From Thermomonas hydrothermalis (GTDB lineage Bacteria; Pseudomonadota; Gammaproteobacteria; Xanthomonadales; Xanthomonadaceae): a DNA stretch of 48,320 nt. The notes under the pieces were generated by a model, which saw nothing but the letters and a program-made list of their open reading frames with translations, ran no database searches and was not told the origin of the DNA. This document shows, piece after piece, positions 8,141-18,000 of the stretch. The stretch's first letter is position 1. The number at the start of each line of letters is the position of its first letter. The translations under genes were made by a program, and so were the position numbers. The stretch lies in NCBI RefSeq assembly GCF_900129205.1, contig NZ_FQUK01000018.1, forward strand, positions 1 through 48,320, written 5' to 3'.

Positions 8141-10513
8141 TCAGAATGGCAACTGCAAACCCGGCTCCAGTTGCAGCAGCTTGTCGCGGAAGGCCTGCTG
8201 GATGCGTGCCATCGCGTTGACGCTTTCGGCATCGAACCGCATCACCAGCACGGGCGTGGTATTCGACGCCCGCACCAGCCCCCAGCCGTCCGGCCAGTCC
8301 ACTCGCACCCCGTCGATGGTGGTCAGCCGCCCACCTTCGAACCCCGCCAGCAGGCGCAGGCGCTCGACGAACTCGTGCGGGTCCTGCCCTTCGGGCAGCT
8401 CGACCTTGATCTCCGGGGTGGACACGCCATCGGGCAGGCTCTCGAACACCGCTTCTGGCGGCTCGCCACGCAAGTCAAGGATTTCCAGCAGGCGCGCTGC
8501 GGCATAAATGCCATCGTCGAAGCCATACCAGCGCTCGGCGAAGAAGAAATGCCCGCTCATCTCGCCGGCCAGTGCGGCGTCGGTCTCGCGCATCTTGGCC
8601 TTGATCAACGAGTGCCCGGTCTTCCACATCAGCGGGCTGCCACCATGCCGCAGGATCTGCGTCGCCAGCCGGCCGGTGCACTTGACGTCATAGACGATCA
8701 CCGCGCCCGGATTGCGTTCCAGCACATCGGCGGCAAACAGCATCAACAGGCGGTCGGGGAAGATGTTTTTGCCGGCTTTTGTCACCACGCCAAGCCGGTC
8801 GCCATCGCCATCGAAGGCAATCCCCAGATCGGCATCGAGCCGTTGCACCATCTGCACCAGGGCATCGAGGTTGTGCGGGTCGCTCGGGTCGGGATGATGA
8901 TTGGGGAAATGCCCGTCGATCTCGCAGAACAGCGGGGTGACGTCGGCCCCGATCGCGGCCAGCACGCGCGGGCCGATCTCGCCGGCCACGCCGTTGCCGG
9001 CATCCACCACCACCTTCAGCGGCTGGCCGATCTGGATGTCGCTGGCGATGCGCTGCACGTAGTCGTCGCTGATGTCGCGCACATCCAGCGAACCTTCCTG
9101 ATCGGCTTGCAACAGCCGGTCTTCGGCGATGCGGGCGTGTAGATCGCGGATGGCGTCGCCGGCAAGCGTCTCGCCGCCGACCACGATCTTGAAGCCGTTG
9201 TACTCCGGCGGGTTGTGCGAGCCGGTGATGGCCACACCGCAACCGGTTCGCAGATGGTAGGTGCCGAAATACACCACCGGCGTCGGCACCATGCCGATGT
9301 CGATCACATGACGCCCGGCCTTGCGCAAACCGGCGATCAGCCCCTGGGCGAGGTCAGGCCCGGACAGGCGGCCGTCGCGACCGACCACGATGGTGTCCAG
9401 CCCCTGCTCGGCCATCACTGTGCCAATTGCCTGTCCGATCAGCTCGGCCACTCCGGCATCCAGCGAATGCCCGATCACGCCGCGGATGTCGTAGGCGCGG
9501 AAAATGCGCGGATCGATCACCACCGGTGCCCGCTCGGCACGTGCGGCGCGGTCATGCTCGCGCGCCTTGGCCGCTGCAGCCGATGCCGGCGCAGATGGTA
9601 CGTCCAGCTGCAGATCGGCCAGGGTCGGCCCGGCGTCCTCCACCCCCACTCCGGCGCTGGCCTGCATGCGCGGACGCCACCAGAACCAGACCCCACCCGC
9701 CAGCGCCAGCAGCAATGCCCCTAGCACGATGGACGGCATGCCATCCAGGCCAAACGGTGCCATCGCCAAGTCGGGGGCCGCCGCGGCGATACGCAGATCG
9801 CTGTCGGGCACGCGTGCGCCCATCGCCTCGGCCGAATCCGCCAGACCCGTGTCACCGCGCTCGATCACACTCGCACGCCCCTGGCGCAACGCCAGATACG
9901 TCCCTTCCGGCAGGGCCGGCGCCTGTACGCCCGCCTCCAGCCGCCGCAATGGAAGCTCGACATAAGCCACCAGCGGCGGATCGGCCGTGACCGGGGCCGC
10001 CAGCGCCAACCAGTGCTGGCCGCGGGCTTGCACGATCCTGCTGCTGGCCTTGCCGCTGGCAAGGGCTTCTTCGACCACCGCCAGGGTGCCGTAACCGCTG
10101 CGCGGCAGGCCAGAATAGAGCCCGTCCAGATCTGCCGGCCAAAGCTCGGCACGCGCCACCTCGCTCAACCCCTGACGGAGCTTGGCTTGCGCCGCCTGCC
10201 GGTCACCCGCCGCCAGCGCAGCCCGGAACTCGGGCGCATCCAGCTGATGGTGGAAGGCTTGGCGCTGCTCGTTGAGCACCCGCCGCACCGACGCCACCGC
10301 ATCGTCACGCGCATACTCCAGCCCATGCTGCCGGGTCTCATCGCGCAACCGCAGCCCACCGGCCACCAGACACCACACGCCCAGCACCACCAGCAGCGCA
10401 ACGAGCCAAGGCAACAGGCGCAACGCCTGTAGCGGGTCTAATCGCAGCGACAATTTCGCCGCGTCGTCCTGTGCATCGTTGTCCTGTTTGCGCCCGATCC
10501 CGAACACTGCCAT
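8141..10513 (-). CDS. algC: phosphomannomutase/phosphoglucomutase with membrane-anchored N-terminal domain
   Basis: The C-terminal ~460 residues are an alpha-D-phosphohexomutase that interconverts hexose 6- and 1-phosphates for LPS and exopolysaccharide precursors. TGSHNPP carries the phosphoserine (S432), and DGDGDR at 568-573 binds Mg2+. The N-terminal ~330 residues are not part of the classical enzyme: membrane helix at 31-51, a ~200-residue predicted periplasmic domain, second helix at 259-278, then an Ala-rich linker. The result is a 790-residue protein with an extracytoplasmic sensor-like domain and a cytosolic mutase. Similar long forms occur in related bacteria. It follows dut by 12 bp. 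Confidence 0.9.
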   Translation of the reverse strand: MAVFGIGRKQDNDAQDDAAKLSLRLDPLQALRLLPWLVALLVVLGVWCLVAGGLRLRDETRQHGLEYARDDAVASVRRVLNEQRQAFHHQLDAPEFRAALAAGDRQAAQAKLRQGLSEVARAELWPADLDGLYSGLPRSGYGTLAVVEEALASGKASSRIVQARGQHWLALAAPVTADPPLVAYVELPLRRLEAGVQAPALPEGTYLALRQGRASVIERGDTGLADSAEAMGARVPDSDLRIAAAAPDLAMAPFGLDGMPSIVLGALLLALAGGVWFWWRPRMQASAGVGVEDAGPTLADLQLDVPSAPASAAAAKAREHDRAARAERAPVVIDPRIFRAYDIRGVIGHSLDAGVAELIGQAIGTVMAEQGLDTIVVGRDGRLSGPDLAQGLIAGLRKAGRHVIDIGMVPTPVVYFGTYHLRTGCGVAITGSHNPPEYNGFKIVVGGETLAGDAIRDLHARIAEDRLLQADQEGSLDVRDISDDYVQRIASDIQIGQPLKVVVDAGNGVAGEIGPRVLAAIGADVTPLFCEIDGHFPNHHPDPSDPHNLDALVQMVQRLDADLGIAFDGDGDRLGVVTKAGKNIFPDRLLMLFAADVLERNPGAVIVYDVKCTGRLATQILRHGGSPLMWKTGHSLIKAKMRETDAALAGEMSGHFFFAERWYGFDDGIYAAARLLEILDLRGEPPEAVFESLPDGVSTPEIKVELPEGQDPHEFVERLRLLAGFEGGRLTTIDGVRVDWPDGWGLVRASNTTPVLVMRFDAESVNAMARIQQAFRDKLLQLEPGLQLPF

Positions 10514-10525
10514 GCGTCTCCCCCG

Positions 10526-10987
10526 TCAGCGCACGCCGGTGTGGCCAAAACCACCCTCTCCGCGCGCGCTTGTTTCAAAAGTATCCACCACCTGCAATAC
10601 CGCGCGCACCACCGGCAGCAGCACCAGCTGGGCCACGCGATCCCCCGGCATGATCGCAAAACGGCTGTCACTCCGGTTCCACAGGCTGATCATCAACGGT
10701 CCCTGGTAGTCGGCATCGATCAGGCCCGTGCCATTGCCGAGCACGATGCCATGCCGATGCCCCAACCCCGAGCGCGGCAGGATCACTGCGCACAGACCGG
10801 GATCCGCGATGTGGATGGCCAACCCCGACGGCACCAGCGCGGTCTCGCCCGGCCCCAACTGCAACGGCTCCGTCAGCGCCGCACGCAAATCCAGCCCGGC
10901 GCTGTGCGCGGTGGCATAGGCCGGCAGCGGCCACTCCGTACCAAACCGCGAATCCAGCACCCGGACCTGTAAACGATGTGTGTTCAT
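10526..10987 (-). CDS. dut: dUTP diphosphatase
   Basis: This enzyme hydrolyses dUTP to dUMP and pyrophosphate, keeping uracil out of DNA and supplying dTMP precursor. The 153-residue trimeric dUTPase shows the family motifs in order: [40 protein letters not shown] and the C-terminal arm [11 protein letters not shown]. Its ATG overlaps the coaB stop (ATGA), so it is coupled to coenzyme A genes, as in many proteobacteria. algC follows. Confidence 0.96.
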   Translation of the reverse strand: MNTHRLQVRVLDSRFGTEWPLPAYATAHSAGLDLRAALTEPLQLGPGETALVPSGLAIHIADPGLCAVILPRSGLGHRHGIVLGNGTGLIDADYQGPLMISLWNRSDSRFAIMPGDRVAQLVLLPVVRAVLQVVDTFETSARGEGGFGHTGVR

Positions 10988-11640
10988 GCCAGCCGCTCCG
11001 CCAGCAGATCCAGCAACTGCCCTGCCAACGTCTGCTTGGACGCCGGCCCCAGCGCCTGCTGCCCCTCCGCCGAGATCACCAGCAGCGCGTTGTCATCGCT
11101 TTCGAACCCGGCCCCGGCCTGACCCACCTGATTGGCGCAGATCAGATCCAGCCGCTTGCGCAGCAGCTTGTCACGCGCGTACTCGGCCACCTGCTCGGTT
11201 TCCGCCGCAAACCCCACCACCAGCCGCGGCCGCTGCGGGCTGGCGGCCACCTCGGCCAGGATGTCCGACGTCTTGACCAGTTCCAGCATCAACGTCTCCT
11301 GCCCGGCCTGCTTCTTGATTTTCTGGGGTGACGTCATACGTGGGGTGAAATCGGCCACTGCCGCCGCCCCGATGTAGGCATCGCACGGCAATGCCGACAA
11401 CACCGCCGCATGCATCTGACGGGCACTGCGCACATCGATACGCTGCACCCCGGCAGGCGTCGGCAGATGCACAGGCCCGGCAACCAGCACCACCTGGGCG
11501 CCGCGCGCAGCCGCCTCGGCCGCCACCGCAAACCCCATCTTGCCGCTACTCCGGTTGCCCAGAAACCGCGCCGGATCGATGTCCTCATAGGTCGGCCCGG
11601 CGCTGACCACGATGCGAACCCCCGCCAGTGCCGCGCTCAT
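10984..11640 (-). CDS. coaB: phosphopantothenate--cysteine ligase (stand-alone CoaB)
   Basis: This cytosolic enzyme condenses 4'-phosphopantothenate with cysteine using CTP, the second of five CoA steps. The 218-residue domain has [26 protein letters not shown] arranged as in CoaB (core [11 protein letters not shown], then NRSSGK at 29-34) and the KIKK lysines near 108-111. In most bacteria this domain is fused behind CoaC. Here a stop codon separates them and the two reading frames overlap by ATGA. Its own ATG begins exactly at the expected domain boundary. The stop overlaps dut. Confidence 0.88.
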   Translation of the reverse strand: MSAALAGVRIVVSAGPTYEDIDPARFLGNRSSGKMGFAVAAEAAARGAQVVLVAGPVHLPTPAGVQRIDVRSARQMHAAVLSALPCDAYIGAAAVADFTPRMTSPQKIKKQAGQETLMLELVKTSDILAEVAASPQRPRLVVGFAAETEQVAEYARDKLLRKRLDLICANQVGQAGAGFESDDNALLVISAEGQQALGPASKQTLAGQLLDLLAERLA

Positions 11641-12200
11641 GCCATCGCCTCCAGCGCCGCCACGATCTCCAGTGGCTCGGCCATCCGCCCCGGCCCCGAT
11701 TCGCCCTCGGCCAGCGGCCCGTCGCCAGGGCCGACCACACGCACGCCACGCGCCAGCAAGGTCGCCAGATTGGCCTGGGTGGCCGGATGCCGCCACATGC
11801 GATGGTTCATCGCCGGCGCCACCAGCAGCGGCGCTTCGCTGGCCAGACACAGGGTGCTGACCAGATCATCGGCCAGCCCGTGCGCCAGCTTGGCCAGCAT
11901 GTTGGCCGTGGCCGGCGCCACCACCACCCGCTGCGCCCAGCCGGCCAGTTCCAGATGCCCCATCGCCGCCTCGGCGTGGGCATCCCAGAGCGACGTCCGC
12001 ACCGGCCGGTGGGAAAGCGCCTGAAAAGTCTGCGCGCTGACGAAACGCTGCGCGTTCTCGGTCATCGCCACCTGCACCTGCGCCCCGGCATCACCCAGCC
12101 GCCGCACCAGATCGGCGGATTTGTACGCCGCTATCCCGCCGCACACACACAGCAGCACACGGCACCCGGCAAGCGGTAACGGGGTTGGATCCTGTGTCAC
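11637..12200 (-). CDS. coaC: phosphopantothenoylcysteine decarboxylase (stand-alone CoaC)
   Basis: This flavoprotein decarboxylates phosphopantothenoylcysteine to phosphopantetheine. The 187 residues include CGGIAAYKSADLVRRL, H82 in MGHLELAGWA, PATANMLAKLAHG, PAMN at 129-132 and the clamp GESGPGRM. The position held by the catalytic Cys in E. coli CoaC (ACGD) is Glu165 here (LAEGESG). The GTG start at 12200 is chosen for its AGGGA ribosome site 7 bases upstream and the fit to family N-termini; longer versions would run into radC. The stop overlaps coaB as ATGA. Confidence 0.85.
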   Translation of the reverse strand: MTQDPTPLPLAGCRVLLCVCGGIAAYKSADLVRRLGDAGAQVQVAMTENAQRFVSAQTFQALSHRPVRTSLWDAHAEAAMGHLELAGWAQRVVVAPATANMLAKLAHGLADDLVSTLCLASEAPLLVAPAMNHRMWRHPATQANLATLLARGVRVVGPGDGPLAEGESGPGRMAEPLEIVAALEAMA

Positions 12201-12293
12201 GCCATTCCCTGACTTTCTGACCAGCGTCCAGCTTACCCGATGCCGCGCCCGGTTCTGCTGTCTTACCCCACGCGACCCGGGCAAGCTGCCGGC

Positions 12294-12968
12294 ATGCATA
12301 TCCGCGACTGGCCCGCCGACGAACGTCCCCGCGAAAAACTGCTGGCCCGCGGCCCGCAGCAGCTCTCGGATGCCGAGTTGCTGGCACTGTTCCTGGGCTC
12401 AGGCACTGCCGGCCAGGATGCCGTGAGCACGGCCCGTGCGCTGCTTGCCGAACACGGCGGCCTGCGCCCCCTGCTGGACCGCGACCCGCGCGCACTGACT
12501 GCCCTGCGTGGCATTGGCCCGGCCCGCGCCTGCCTGCTGGCGGCGGCGCTGGAGCTTGGCCACCGCCATCTGGCCGCAGGCCTTCAGCGCGGCGAAGCCC
12601 TGACCGACCCCGGCGCCGCCGGGCGCTATTTCGCACGCCGGCTGCGCGGCCTGGATCACGAAGTCTTTGCGGTGCTGTATCTGGACAACCGCCACCGCGC
12701 CCTGGCCTTCGAGGAACTGTTCCGCGGCAGCATCGACGGCGCCGAAGTCCACCCGCGCATCATCGTCCAGCGCGCCCTCGCCCATGGCGCTGCCGCCGCC
12801 ATCATCGGCCACAACCACCCCAGCGGACACCCCGACCCCAGCACCGCCGACTGTGCCGTCACTGCGCGCATCCGCCAGGCCCTGGCCCTGGTGGACGTGC
12901 GCCTGCTCGACCACATCGTGGTCGGCGACGGCCCGCCCACCTCCATGGCCGCCCGCGGGCTGCTGTGA
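12294..12968 (+). CDS. radC: RadC-family JAB1/MPN-domain protein
   Basis: The 224-residue protein has a short helix-hairpin-helix region near 60-85 and a C-terminal JAMM metalloprotease-like domain with HNHPSGHPDPSTAD supplying the metal-binding HxH and Asp. RadC was named from a repair phenotype, but its biochemical role is unsettled. The ATG at 12294 gives the usual ~222-residue length. The gene is divergent from coaC and ends in a strong terminator, so it is probably monocistronic. Confidence 0.93.
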   Translation: MHIRDWPADERPREKLLARGPQQLSDAELLALFLGSGTAGQDAVSTARALLAEHGGLRPLLDRDPRALTALRGIGPARACLLAAALELGHRHLAAGLQRGEALTDPGAAGRYFARRLRGLDHEVFAVLYLDNRHRALAFEELFRGSIDGAEVHPRIIVQRALAHGAAAAIIGHNHPSGHPDPSTADCAVTARIRQALALVDVRLLDHIVVGDGPPTSMAARGLL

Positions 12969-12971
12969 GCG

Positions 12972-12995
12972 TTGCGCGGATCCCGCGCAAGTTTT
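12972..12995 (+). terminator. intrinsic terminator after radC
   Basis: TTGCGCGG pairs perfectly with CCGCGCAA across the loop ATC, followed at once by GTTTT. An 8-bp GC-rich stem and a short T-run four bases after the radC stop make this the clearest intrinsic terminator in the window. Confidence 0.8.
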
Positions 12996-13169
12996 GGCGC
13001 CGTACCACGCTTGATCTCAATGACCCAAGGCTGGCGATGGCCGGAAAGTTGGAGCAAGAGGTCGATCTCGTCGCCGGCGGCACGGGACAGCCCGTTCTGG
13101 CGGGTTTATGTGGCCTGCCCCTGTGTCTGCGAGGTTGCGACACGCCGCGATTTTGCTCCGCCTTCCCTC

Positions 13170-15014
13170 TCACCCTCCTCCTATCCGCGCTGCCAGCCGG
13201 CCATGGCGATGCAGAACGGTGTGCAGGGCGCGGGCCAGGGCTGGCGGGCTGCTCCACAGCTCCAGCGAGTGCTGGGCACGCGACAGGCCGGTGTAAAGGG
13301 TTTGCCGGGACAGCAGCGGTGATTCCACGTCGGGTGGCAATAGCACCGCCACATGGCCGTATTCGGAGCCCTGGCTCTTGTGCACGGTGATGGCAAACGC
13401 GTCTTCGTGCGGGGGCAGCAGGTCGGGTTCGAACAAGCGAGGCGGCGCGGCATCCGCGACGGGTTGCTCGGCGGGGTCGAACAGCACGCGCAGCCGGATT
13501 TCACCACCGCCAATGTCCACCGGCAGGCACAACCCGACATCGCCGTTGTAGAGCCGTGCCGCCGGGTCGTTGCGGGTGATCATCACGCTGCGGCCGGGGT
13601 ACCAGCGTTCGCCCCAGCCCGGGGCACGGGCGCGCAGCCGGGCGGCGATCAAGGCCGCCGCCTGCACCGCGCCGAACGGGCCGTCGCGCTGGGCGCACAG
13701 CAGTTGCCGCTGGCGTAGCAGGGCAAGACGCTGGCGCAGGGTCTCGGCATCGGTGGCGGCCACCGGGGTATCGATGGCGGCCGCTGTCAAGGTACGCGCC
13801 AGCGTCTCGGCCCAGGCCTGCAGATGGCGACGCAGCGTTGCGGTGGTGTCCACCGGATGCCAGCGCGCCACGGCTCCGGCCTGGTCCAGTGCCCTCTGGA
13901 ACGCCGCCGGATCGCCCGCACGCACGGCGGCCAGGATGGGCACCAATGTGGCATCGGCACGGAAGCAGTGCTGCAACCGCACCAGGTCATCACGCGGGTC
14001 GTCCTCCAGCGCCTGCACGATATCCATCAGCACCGAGCCGGTGCCCACCGAGGTGAGCTGATCGGCATCGCCGACCAGCACCAGCACGGCATCCTCGCGC
14101 AAGGCCGCCAGCAACGCGCGCAGCAGGCTCAAATCCAGCATCGAGGCTTCGTCCACCACCACGATGTCCGCCGGCAGACGGGCACCGGCATGGTGGGCAA
14201 ACCCGCCTTGCCGGGCGCGGCTCCCCAGCAGGCGGTGCACGGTGGCCGATTCGGCCTGCGCCAGCGCCTGGAGGTGGTGGTGCCAGTCTGCGGGCAACGG
14301 CGGCTGCGCCTGGGCGAGCCGCGCCACGCCCTGGCGCAAGGCGTCGCCGAGACGCTGGGCGGCCTTGCCGGTCGGGGCGGCCAGCCGGACCTGCGGCAAC
14401 AGGTCGGCGCCGGAACGCGCGGCATATTCGCGCGAAAGCGCCAGCAGCATGCGCAGCACGGTGGTGGTCTTGCCGGTGCCGGGGCCGCCGGTCAACACCA
14501 GCAGCCGCCGTCCCGGAGCCTGTGCGACTGCCGCCCGCTGCAGGGCTTCCTCCGGCGTCCAGCGGCCATGGAACAGGGCGCGCAAGTCGGCTTCGCTGGG
14601 CGGGTACTGGGCAGGCTGAGCCGCCATGCGCCGTGTCCGCAACGCCTGCGCCACATCAACCTCGGCGCGGTAGTTGCGATACAGGTAGAACATGCCGGCG
14701 TCCAGCACGAACGGTCGCGGCGGGCCGCCGTCGGATACGCCCGGCACGGTCACCAGCGGGCTGTGCTGCAGGGCGGCAAGCGCCTGCGGGTCCCACTGTG
14801 GATATGGCGCAGGTGGCGTCATCAGCGGCAGGGCGCTGTGGCCCTGGCCGTCGGCATGGCTGGCCCAGCCGGCGAGCTCTGCCAGCAGCGGGTCACCGCC
14901 ATGCGTGCGCACCCAGCGCCAGAGCGCACGATCGAGATCGCGCCAGACGGCGGGCAAAGCCGCTTCCTCCGGCCAGGGGCTCAGCCCGAACATGACCTGT
15001 GCGTTCGCAGTCAT
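13170..15014 (-). CDS. recD: exodeoxyribonuclease V subunit alpha (RecD)
   Basis: RecD is the fast 5'-3' helicase of RecBCD, which resects double-strand breaks and hands DNA to RecA. The 614-residue protein has Walker A GGPGTGKTT near 176-184, Walker B VVVDEAS, the QLTSVGTGSVL motif, and the C-terminal UvrD-like block ITVHKSQGSEYGHV and LYTGLSRA. The ATG at 15014 shares its A with the recB stop (TGATG); a GTG three bases earlier is possible. It is the last gene of recC-recB-recD and converges on radC. Confidence 0.94.
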   Translation of the reverse strand: MTANAQVMFGLSPWPEEAALPAVWRDLDRALWRWVRTHGGDPLLAELAGWASHADGQGHSALPLMTPPAPYPQWDPQALAALQHSPLVTVPGVSDGGPPRPFVLDAGMFYLYRNYRAEVDVAQALRTRRMAAQPAQYPPSEADLRALFHGRWTPEEALQRAAVAQAPGRRLLVLTGGPGTGKTTTVLRMLLALSREYAARSGADLLPQVRLAAPTGKAAQRLGDALRQGVARLAQAQPPLPADWHHHLQALAQAESATVHRLLGSRARQGGFAHHAGARLPADIVVVDEASMLDLSLLRALLAALREDAVLVLVGDADQLTSVGTGSVLMDIVQALEDDPRDDLVRLQHCFRADATLVPILAAVRAGDPAAFQRALDQAGAVARWHPVDTTATLRRHLQAWAETLARTLTAAAIDTPVAATDAETLRQRLALLRQRQLLCAQRDGPFGAVQAAALIAARLRARAPGWGERWYPGRSVMITRNDPAARLYNGDVGLCLPVDIGGGEIRLRVLFDPAEQPVADAAPPRLFEPDLLPPHEDAFAITVHKSQGSEYGHVAVLLPPDVESPLLSRQTLYTGLSRAQHSLELWSSPPALARALHTVLHRHGRLAARIGGG

Positions 15015-18000
15015 CACGCCACCTCCTGCAAGGTGAGGCCCAGCACCGCCTGTGCAGCATCGAGCAAGGCGTCATCGAAGCGGTGGCGCCAGACCCCGCA
15101 CGGCGTGCCATCCGGTAGCCGCAGGCCGACCGCCCGAATGAACAGATACCAGCAGTCACCCAGATCGCGGGCGCGCTGGTAACCCGCCCCAAGCCGCTCG
15201 CGCAGGTAGCGCTCCAGCGCCAGGGTGTACAGCAGCGCCTGCAGCCGGTAACCGGAGGCCGCCATCGCCTGCGCGATCGCGTCGGGCGCGTAATCGAGCA
15301 GATTGGGGCGGGCAGGATCGGAAAGCCGGTTGCCCTTGTAGTCGAGCAGGTGGAAGCGGCCGTCATAACGAAACACCAGGTCGATCTTGCCGCTCATCAG
15401 GCCCAGCAGCGGCTGGTCGCGTGCCGGCACCAGATCCGGCTCGCCATGCGTTGCGCAGACCTGCCGCAAGGCCTGCAGCGACACACCTTCCAGCATGTAG
15501 TGAAAGCCCAGCTCGGCGCGCATGTCGGTCTCACGCAGGGCATCCAGACGCAGCCCCGTGTCCAGCAATGGCGTCTCCAGCACCGCCTGCAGCCGCCCGG
15601 CCAGCACTTGCGCCAGCGTTTCGAGGTCACCGTTGCGCGGGCGGACACCGTATTCGCGTAATGCCTCCAGCACCATCGCCTGACTGATCGGCTGCCCGGC
15701 GGGCCGATGCTCAAACACGGCATGGATGGCATTGCCGAACTCAATGCCGGACACCTCCGCCAGGGCCTCAAGCGCAGAATCGGGAACGACCTCCGGCGAT
15801 TCCAGGGGCGCCGTCATCGCAGGCTCGGCTAGCGTCTCATCCCCGGCCGCGGCCTCCGTGTCGATGCCATGGCGGGCACCGGCCACCAGGGTGCTGAAGC
15901 TGTGCCGCATCGGCAAAGGCCGCGGCATCGGCAAGGACCGCGCCTGCCGGCGCACGACCGTTGCGGCCGCTCGCCATGTGCCTGCCTGGACGGCGGGCGG
16001 CTCCCAGCCGTCCAGCCAGGCAATCCGGGCGCTCGGGTCGTCCGCGAGATGGCGTAGTTTTTCCAGCGGCAACTGGGTGATCGGCGCGTCGGTGTTTTTC
16101 CCGGTGCCGGAACCGCCATTGGCTGCCGGCACAAAGACATGGCAGGCATGGATGGCGCGGGTCAGCGCCACGTACAACATGCGGTAGCGCTCCTGGCTTT
16201 CCTGCGCCTTGACGCGCTCTTTGCCGTCATCGCTCAACACCAGCTGTTTTTGCCCGGTGTGTGGATCGGTCAGCAGGCGCGGGCCGCGGGCACCTCCGCC
16301 GGTGTGCTTCCACATCAGCGGCAGATACACCACACCGAACTCCAGCCCTTTGCTGGCATGCAGGGTCATCAGCTGGACGCGGGCGGCATCCGACTCCAAC
16401 CGTTGCAAGCGGGCATCGCTGGCATCGGCATCAGCACCACCCCGCACGCCTTCACGCTGATCGGCCAGCCAGGCCAGCAGCCGCTCGCCACTGCCGCAGG
16501 TCAGCCAGGCCTCCTGCAACAGTTCGCCGAGATGCCTTAAGTCCGTCAGCATGCGCTCGCCGACGACCGTTGCCAGCAGCCGTGCCGCCTGCTGCTCGAG
16601 CAAGGCGGCCACCAGCGCCAGCGGGCCATGCCGCAGCAGCCGGTCATGCAAGTGGTGAAACTGGGCAGAGATGGCATCCCAGTCGCCCTCGCCTCCGGCC
16701 AAGGCCTGGAGTGTGGCCAGATCGCCACCGAGCAGGCGGGTGGCCAAGGCCGCGCGCAGGGCGCGTGGGTCATCGGCATGCAGCACGGCGTGCAGCACCA
16801 ACTGCAATTCGTCAGCACAGTCACTGTCGAACACGCTGCGTGGCGAGGTGACTGCACACGGAATCGCCCGCGCTCGCAGCAACGCCGCCAGCCTTGCGAT
16901 TTGCTGGTGGTTAGGCAGCAGCACGGCGATATCGCCTGGTTGCAATCGGGCGTCCCCGATCCGGTAGCCCGCTTCCGACAGCGCCCAGGCAATCTGCTTG
17001 GCACAGGCACGCAGGGCGGCGCCTTCGTCCAGCGTCTCCGACATGCCCGCATGCAGCACCAGCGGCCGCTGCACGGGCGTCCCGTCCGCATGACACAGCG
17101 GGGTGGCATCGCGGCGACTGCTGGGCTGCACCGGTTGGTAATGAATCTGGGTCTGCATGCCCGGTGCGGCCAGTGCGTGGCCAGTCTCCGCATAGAACTG
17201 GTTGACCGCCTCCACATAGGCACGGCTGGAACGATGGTTGGTTCCCAGGATCAGCCGATCTGATGCAGGCACTTCGTTGCTGGCGCGCTGGTAGGCATCC
17301 ACGTCGCCACCGCGGAATCGGTAGATGGCCTGCTTGGGATCCCCAATCATCACCAGCCGCCCGCGCGGACGGCCGTCGGATTCGCGGTAAATGGCATCGA
17401 GGATGGAAAACTGCACCGGATCGGTGTCCTGGAACTCGTCCACCAGCGCCGCCGGCCAGGCCGCATACAGCGCATCGGCCAGAGGGCGCTGGCCGCTGTG
17501 TGGGTGTGGTTTTAGCGCCTCGCGGACGGACGTCAGCAACGTATCGAACGTGGCCTGCCCGTCTGCCGTCAGCCGCGCCTGCAACTGCTGCTGGCACCAC
17601 CGCTGCGCTGCGGCAAGAAATGCGCGCTGCGGCCGCTGGCTGTACAGCTCCAGCTGCCAGGTGTGTCGACTCAGCGCTTCATGCAGCTGGCCAGCCTCTT
17701 TGGCAAGCGCCTGCATCCCTGGGTCGGACAGCGCGTCTTTCCGGACGGTTTTCAGGCTCGCCAGGTTGGCAAGGCTGGCCATGCATTCCAACACCCTGCT
17801 GTCTTCCTGTGGCGCAGCCAATGCATCAAGCAACACCGGCCAGTCCCGACGCAGGCGCGCATTGGCATTGGCGTATTGGTTCACCAGCGCCCGTGACCGT
17901 TCGACCCAATCTGCCAGATTGGTCAGGAACGGCAGGTTGTCGTCCTTCAGCAGGGCGCACAGATCCAGCCGATCCTGATCAGCATCCAGCTGCACATCCG

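Noticed and set aside
13000-13169. Possible small gene between radC and recD.
   Set aside because: Open frames here are short, extend antisense into recD and lack ribosome sites; I see nothing supported after the radC terminator.
16903-16910. GCTGGTGG, the E. coli Chi sequence, inside recB.
   Set aside because: A few copies are expected by chance in GC-rich DNA, and Chi of this organism is unknown.
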